Assembly (NCBI GenBank): GCA_016839165.1
Contig: CP069300.1
Span: forward strand, 1-64,000
Direction of reading: 5' to 3'
Source of the DNA: Bradyrhizobium sp. PSBB068
GTDB taxonomy: Bacteria > Pseudomonadota > Alphaproteobacteria > Rhizobiales > Xanthobacteraceae
DNA length: 64,000 nucleotides
Part shown: piece after piece, positions 62,550 through 64,000 of the stretch
Layout of the letters: every line of letters begins with the position of its first letter
How positions within the stretch are numbered: position 1 is the stretch's first letter
Notes under the pieces: model-generated
Database searches by the model: none
What the model was told of the DNA's origin: nothing
Seen by the model: only the letters and a program-made list of their open reading frames with translations
Program-made: the position numbers and the translations under genes

Positions 62550-62650
62550 GAGCGTTTTCGAGCGAAGCGGGTACCGGTTCGCGTGAGGAACGCGTCAAAC
62601 GAGGATCGCGAGCCCGTTCCGATTCAATCGGAATGGAAAGGGCTCTGCAA
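62550..62650. repeat. Dispersed repeat, family G, with palindromic tail
   Basis: GAGCGTTTTCGAGCGAAGCG ... CGCGTCAAAC (62550-62600) is the same element as at 25243-25295 in the opposite orientation. It continues with TTCCGATT-C-AATCGGAA, an exact palindrome at 62617-62633 bounded by AGCCC (62611-62615) and GGGCT. The right portion is absent from the 25243 copy. It lies between divergent genes. Confidence 0.78.
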
Positions 62651-62713
62651 TCTAGCCGCGAACCGCCGCATCGCGCCATGGCCGGCGGCAAAATTCTGCG
62701 TGAGGAGCAAGCT

Positions 62714-63148
62714 GTGACCGCATCTGCAAATTCGAATGAAATCATCCTGACCGGCGAATGCTTCTGCGGCGACGTGCGCTACGAGGTGGCCGACGCGTTT
62801 GCCTATGCGCTGAATTGCCACTGCTCGAACTGCCGGCGCGCCACGGGATCGGCGTTCAAGCCGTTCGCGGGGATTGCCCGCAAAAAATTTACCGTCACAC
62901 GCGGCGCCGACCGCCTCCTGATCTATGGCGATGAGATCACCCACGACGCGCATTGCGGCCGCTGCGGGTCGCTGCTCTATTCGCAGGTCCGTAACGGCGC
63001 CTATGCCCATGTCACTATGGGTACGCTGCGCGAGCCGCCTTCGATCCGGCCGACCGCCCATATCTTCGTCGGCTCCAAGGCGCCGTGGTACGCGATACTG
63101 GACGACCTGCCGCAATATCAGGAGCACGTGACGCAAGGTGAGGAATAA
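62714..63148 (+). CDS. GFA family protein (glutathione-dependent formaldehyde-activating enzyme fold)
   Basis: A 144-residue zinc protein starting with GTG at 62714 (GAGGAG six bases before). The cysteine pairs are GECFCGDVRYE, NCHCSNCRRATG and HCGRCGSLL, the typical CENP-V/GFA zinc-binding arrangement. KPFAGIARKKFTVTRG and FVGSKAPWY fit the family. Related to glutathione-dependent formaldehyde-activating enzyme, but most members have unknown substrate. No signal peptide. Confidence 0.9.
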   Translation: MTASANSNEIILTGECFCGDVRYEVADAFAYALNCHCSNCRRATGSAFKPFAGIARKKFTVTRGADRLLIYGDEITHDAHCGRCGSLLYSQVRNGAYAHVTMGTLREPPSIRPTAHIFVGSKAPWYAILDDLPQYQEHVTQGEE

Positions 63149-63168
63149 ATGGCGGGGAATAAATCCGC

Positions 63169-63597
63169 TCAAGGCAGGTTCTTGTCCTGAGCCTGGTCGA
63201 CTTGTGCCGCCGGCGTCTCGGACGGCCCCAGCGAGAAGGCGAGCACGACATCGTCGGCGCGCTGCTTGAACTCCTTGCCGACCGCCGCGCGCGCGGCGAC
63301 GGCAAGTTGCTGCAACGGCTTGTCCTGGAGCAGGCTGGGGAAGGTGACGGTCACCGATGTGAGCCGGCCATTGTGCCAGTTGAACCCGACCGCCGGCTTG
63401 ACCCCGACCATCGCAACCAGATCGTTCTCCACGGCCTTGGCGTGCTTGAAGCCGTCGAACACGGCGTCGACCAGGCCGCAGCCCGCGGCGCAGCCGGCCA
63501 GCAGCGCGAGGGCGAGGAGGTTTCGGGCCATGCTGCCGATCATGCCGCCGATCTTGCCGGGTCTGGCGGATGGAACCGCCGCGCTGGTGCCCTGCAT
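63169..63597 (-). CDS. Putative lipoprotein, unknown function
   Basis: A 142-residue protein. The N-terminus has a 20-residue lead, then ARNLLALALLAGCAAGCGLVD, whose LLAGC or CAAGC is a plausible lipobox, so it may be lipid-anchored in the periplasm. The rest has NWHNGRLTSVTVTFPSLLQD. GGAGGACG precedes the ATG at 63597. The C-terminal third contains PAAQVDQAQDKN. I do not recognise a family. Confidence 0.7.
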   Translation of the reverse strand: MQGTSAAVPSARPGKIGGMIGSMARNLLALALLAGCAAGCGLVDAVFDGFKHAKAVENDLVAMVGVKPAVGFNWHNGRLTSVTVTFPSLLQDKPLQQLAVAARAAVGKEFKQRADDVVLAFSLGPSETPAAQVDQAQDKNLP

Positions 63598-63801
63598 CAC
63601 GTCCTCCGTGCGTCTGTTCTTGTTGTCCGGATCGTGCACCAAATCTCGTGCCCGGCCAAATCCGAACCGGCGGTCCGTCTCGTCGACTAACAGTCAGGGT
63701 GACATGGTCGACGCCGGCGCGGATCGTGAGGCGCCTCACAAAATGCCGCGCTTGATTCTGGTATTCGGACCTGCATGCTGGAAAACCGCCAGAGTATCGC
63801 C

Positions 63802-64000
63802 ATGAACAGGTCTGGGTTCTTGAAATTGAATCGATTGCTGCTCGCCGTCGCGGCCGTTCTGCTGATCGTCTGCCAGCCCGCCTTCGCGGAAAAGCGCGTG
63901 GCCCTGGTGCTCGGCAACTCGGCGTATCGGAACACCGCGCCGCTGGCCAACCCGGTCAACGATGCCTCGGTGATATCAGCGACGCTGAAGAATGCCGGCT
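63802..64000 (+). CDS. Caspase family (peptidase C14) protein, N-terminal part (cut by window edge)
   Basis: The first 66 codons give MNRSGFLKLNRLLLAVAAVLL, a signal peptide with cleavage near QPAFAE, then KRVALVLGNSAYRNTAPLA and NPVNDASVISATLKNAG. This is the start of a caspase-like domain (the typical RVALVIGNxxY...L.NPxNDA opening). The catalytic His and Cys lie beyond the window, so activity cannot be judged. These proteins are common in rhizobia and of unknown role. Confidence 0.8.
   Translation, partial: MNRSGFLKLNRLLLAVAAVLLIVCQPAFAEKRVALVLGNSAYRNTAPLANPVNDASVISATLKNAG

Overview
The window reads as chromosome of a GC-rich alphaproteobacterium, most likely Bradyrhizobium or a close relative. 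This rests on the RegS/RegR redox two-component pair, the MmcB-type repair protein, the pca/PHA/LivK-rich gene content, long soil-type catabolic and transport gene sets, and many short dispersed palindromic repeats of kinds I associate with Bradyrhizobium genomes. About 60 protein genes are supported. I see no rRNA, tRNA, CRISPR array, transposase, phage gene or replication origin. Both edges cut genes: an SDR oxidoreductase on the left and a caspase-like protein on the right.

Layout. 1-8.4 kb: SDR/LysR pair, LLM flavin monooxygenase, MFS exporter, PHB-depolymerase-type esterase, metallo-beta-lactamase-fold hydrolase, RMD1 (DUF155) membrane protein. 8.5-12 kb: GH13 alpha-glucosidase, secreted vWA protein, MmcB. 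12.2-14.2 kb: regR and regS. 14.3-18.5 kb: ABC-2 exporter, intracellular PHA depolymerase phaZ, then a structured RNA/terminator region and a YgjP-type metallopeptidase. 18.6-25.9 kb: PBP1A, DUF1330 protein, two tandem LivK-type binding proteins, DUF1304 protein, Ogt. 26-32.4 kb: glnD, an ssuACB-like sulfonate ABC operon and an OsmC protein. 32.5-36.2 kb: membrane protein and mutS.

36.4-45 kb is catabolic: pcaF, pcaHG (protocatechuate ring cleavage), an ArsR/SRPBCC pair, a shikimate/quinate-dehydrogenase-like gene and a LysR gene divergent from a secreted deacetylase/VOC/SnoaL/Gfo-Idh run. Quinate or shikimate could feed protocatechuate here, although the dehydratase is not in the window. 45.2-50.2 kb: a LivK-type binding protein and a marR-emrA-emrB efflux set. 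50.3-55.9 kb: zur, an EamA exporter, a sulfurtransferase, ispG and a TauD-like dioxygenase. 56.6-60.4 kb holds the least ordinary cluster: a TAXI-type binding protein, a TagO/VasI-like protein with no type VI secretion system nearby, an exported DsrE-like protein and a Rieske oxygenase. 60.4-64 kb: CPA1 antiporter, NTF2-like protein, GFA protein, lipoprotein and the start of a caspase-like protein.

Intergenic DNA is dominated by at least seven families of 50-150 bp imperfect palindromic repeats, two of which overlap stop codons of adjacent genes. Regulatory DNA is unusually readable in several places: a T-N11-A dyad against the LysR start at 1081, exact palindromes before arsR and marR, and twin TGC-N3-GCA sites before phaZ. 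All assignments come from reading motifs by eye; none was confirmed by a database search.
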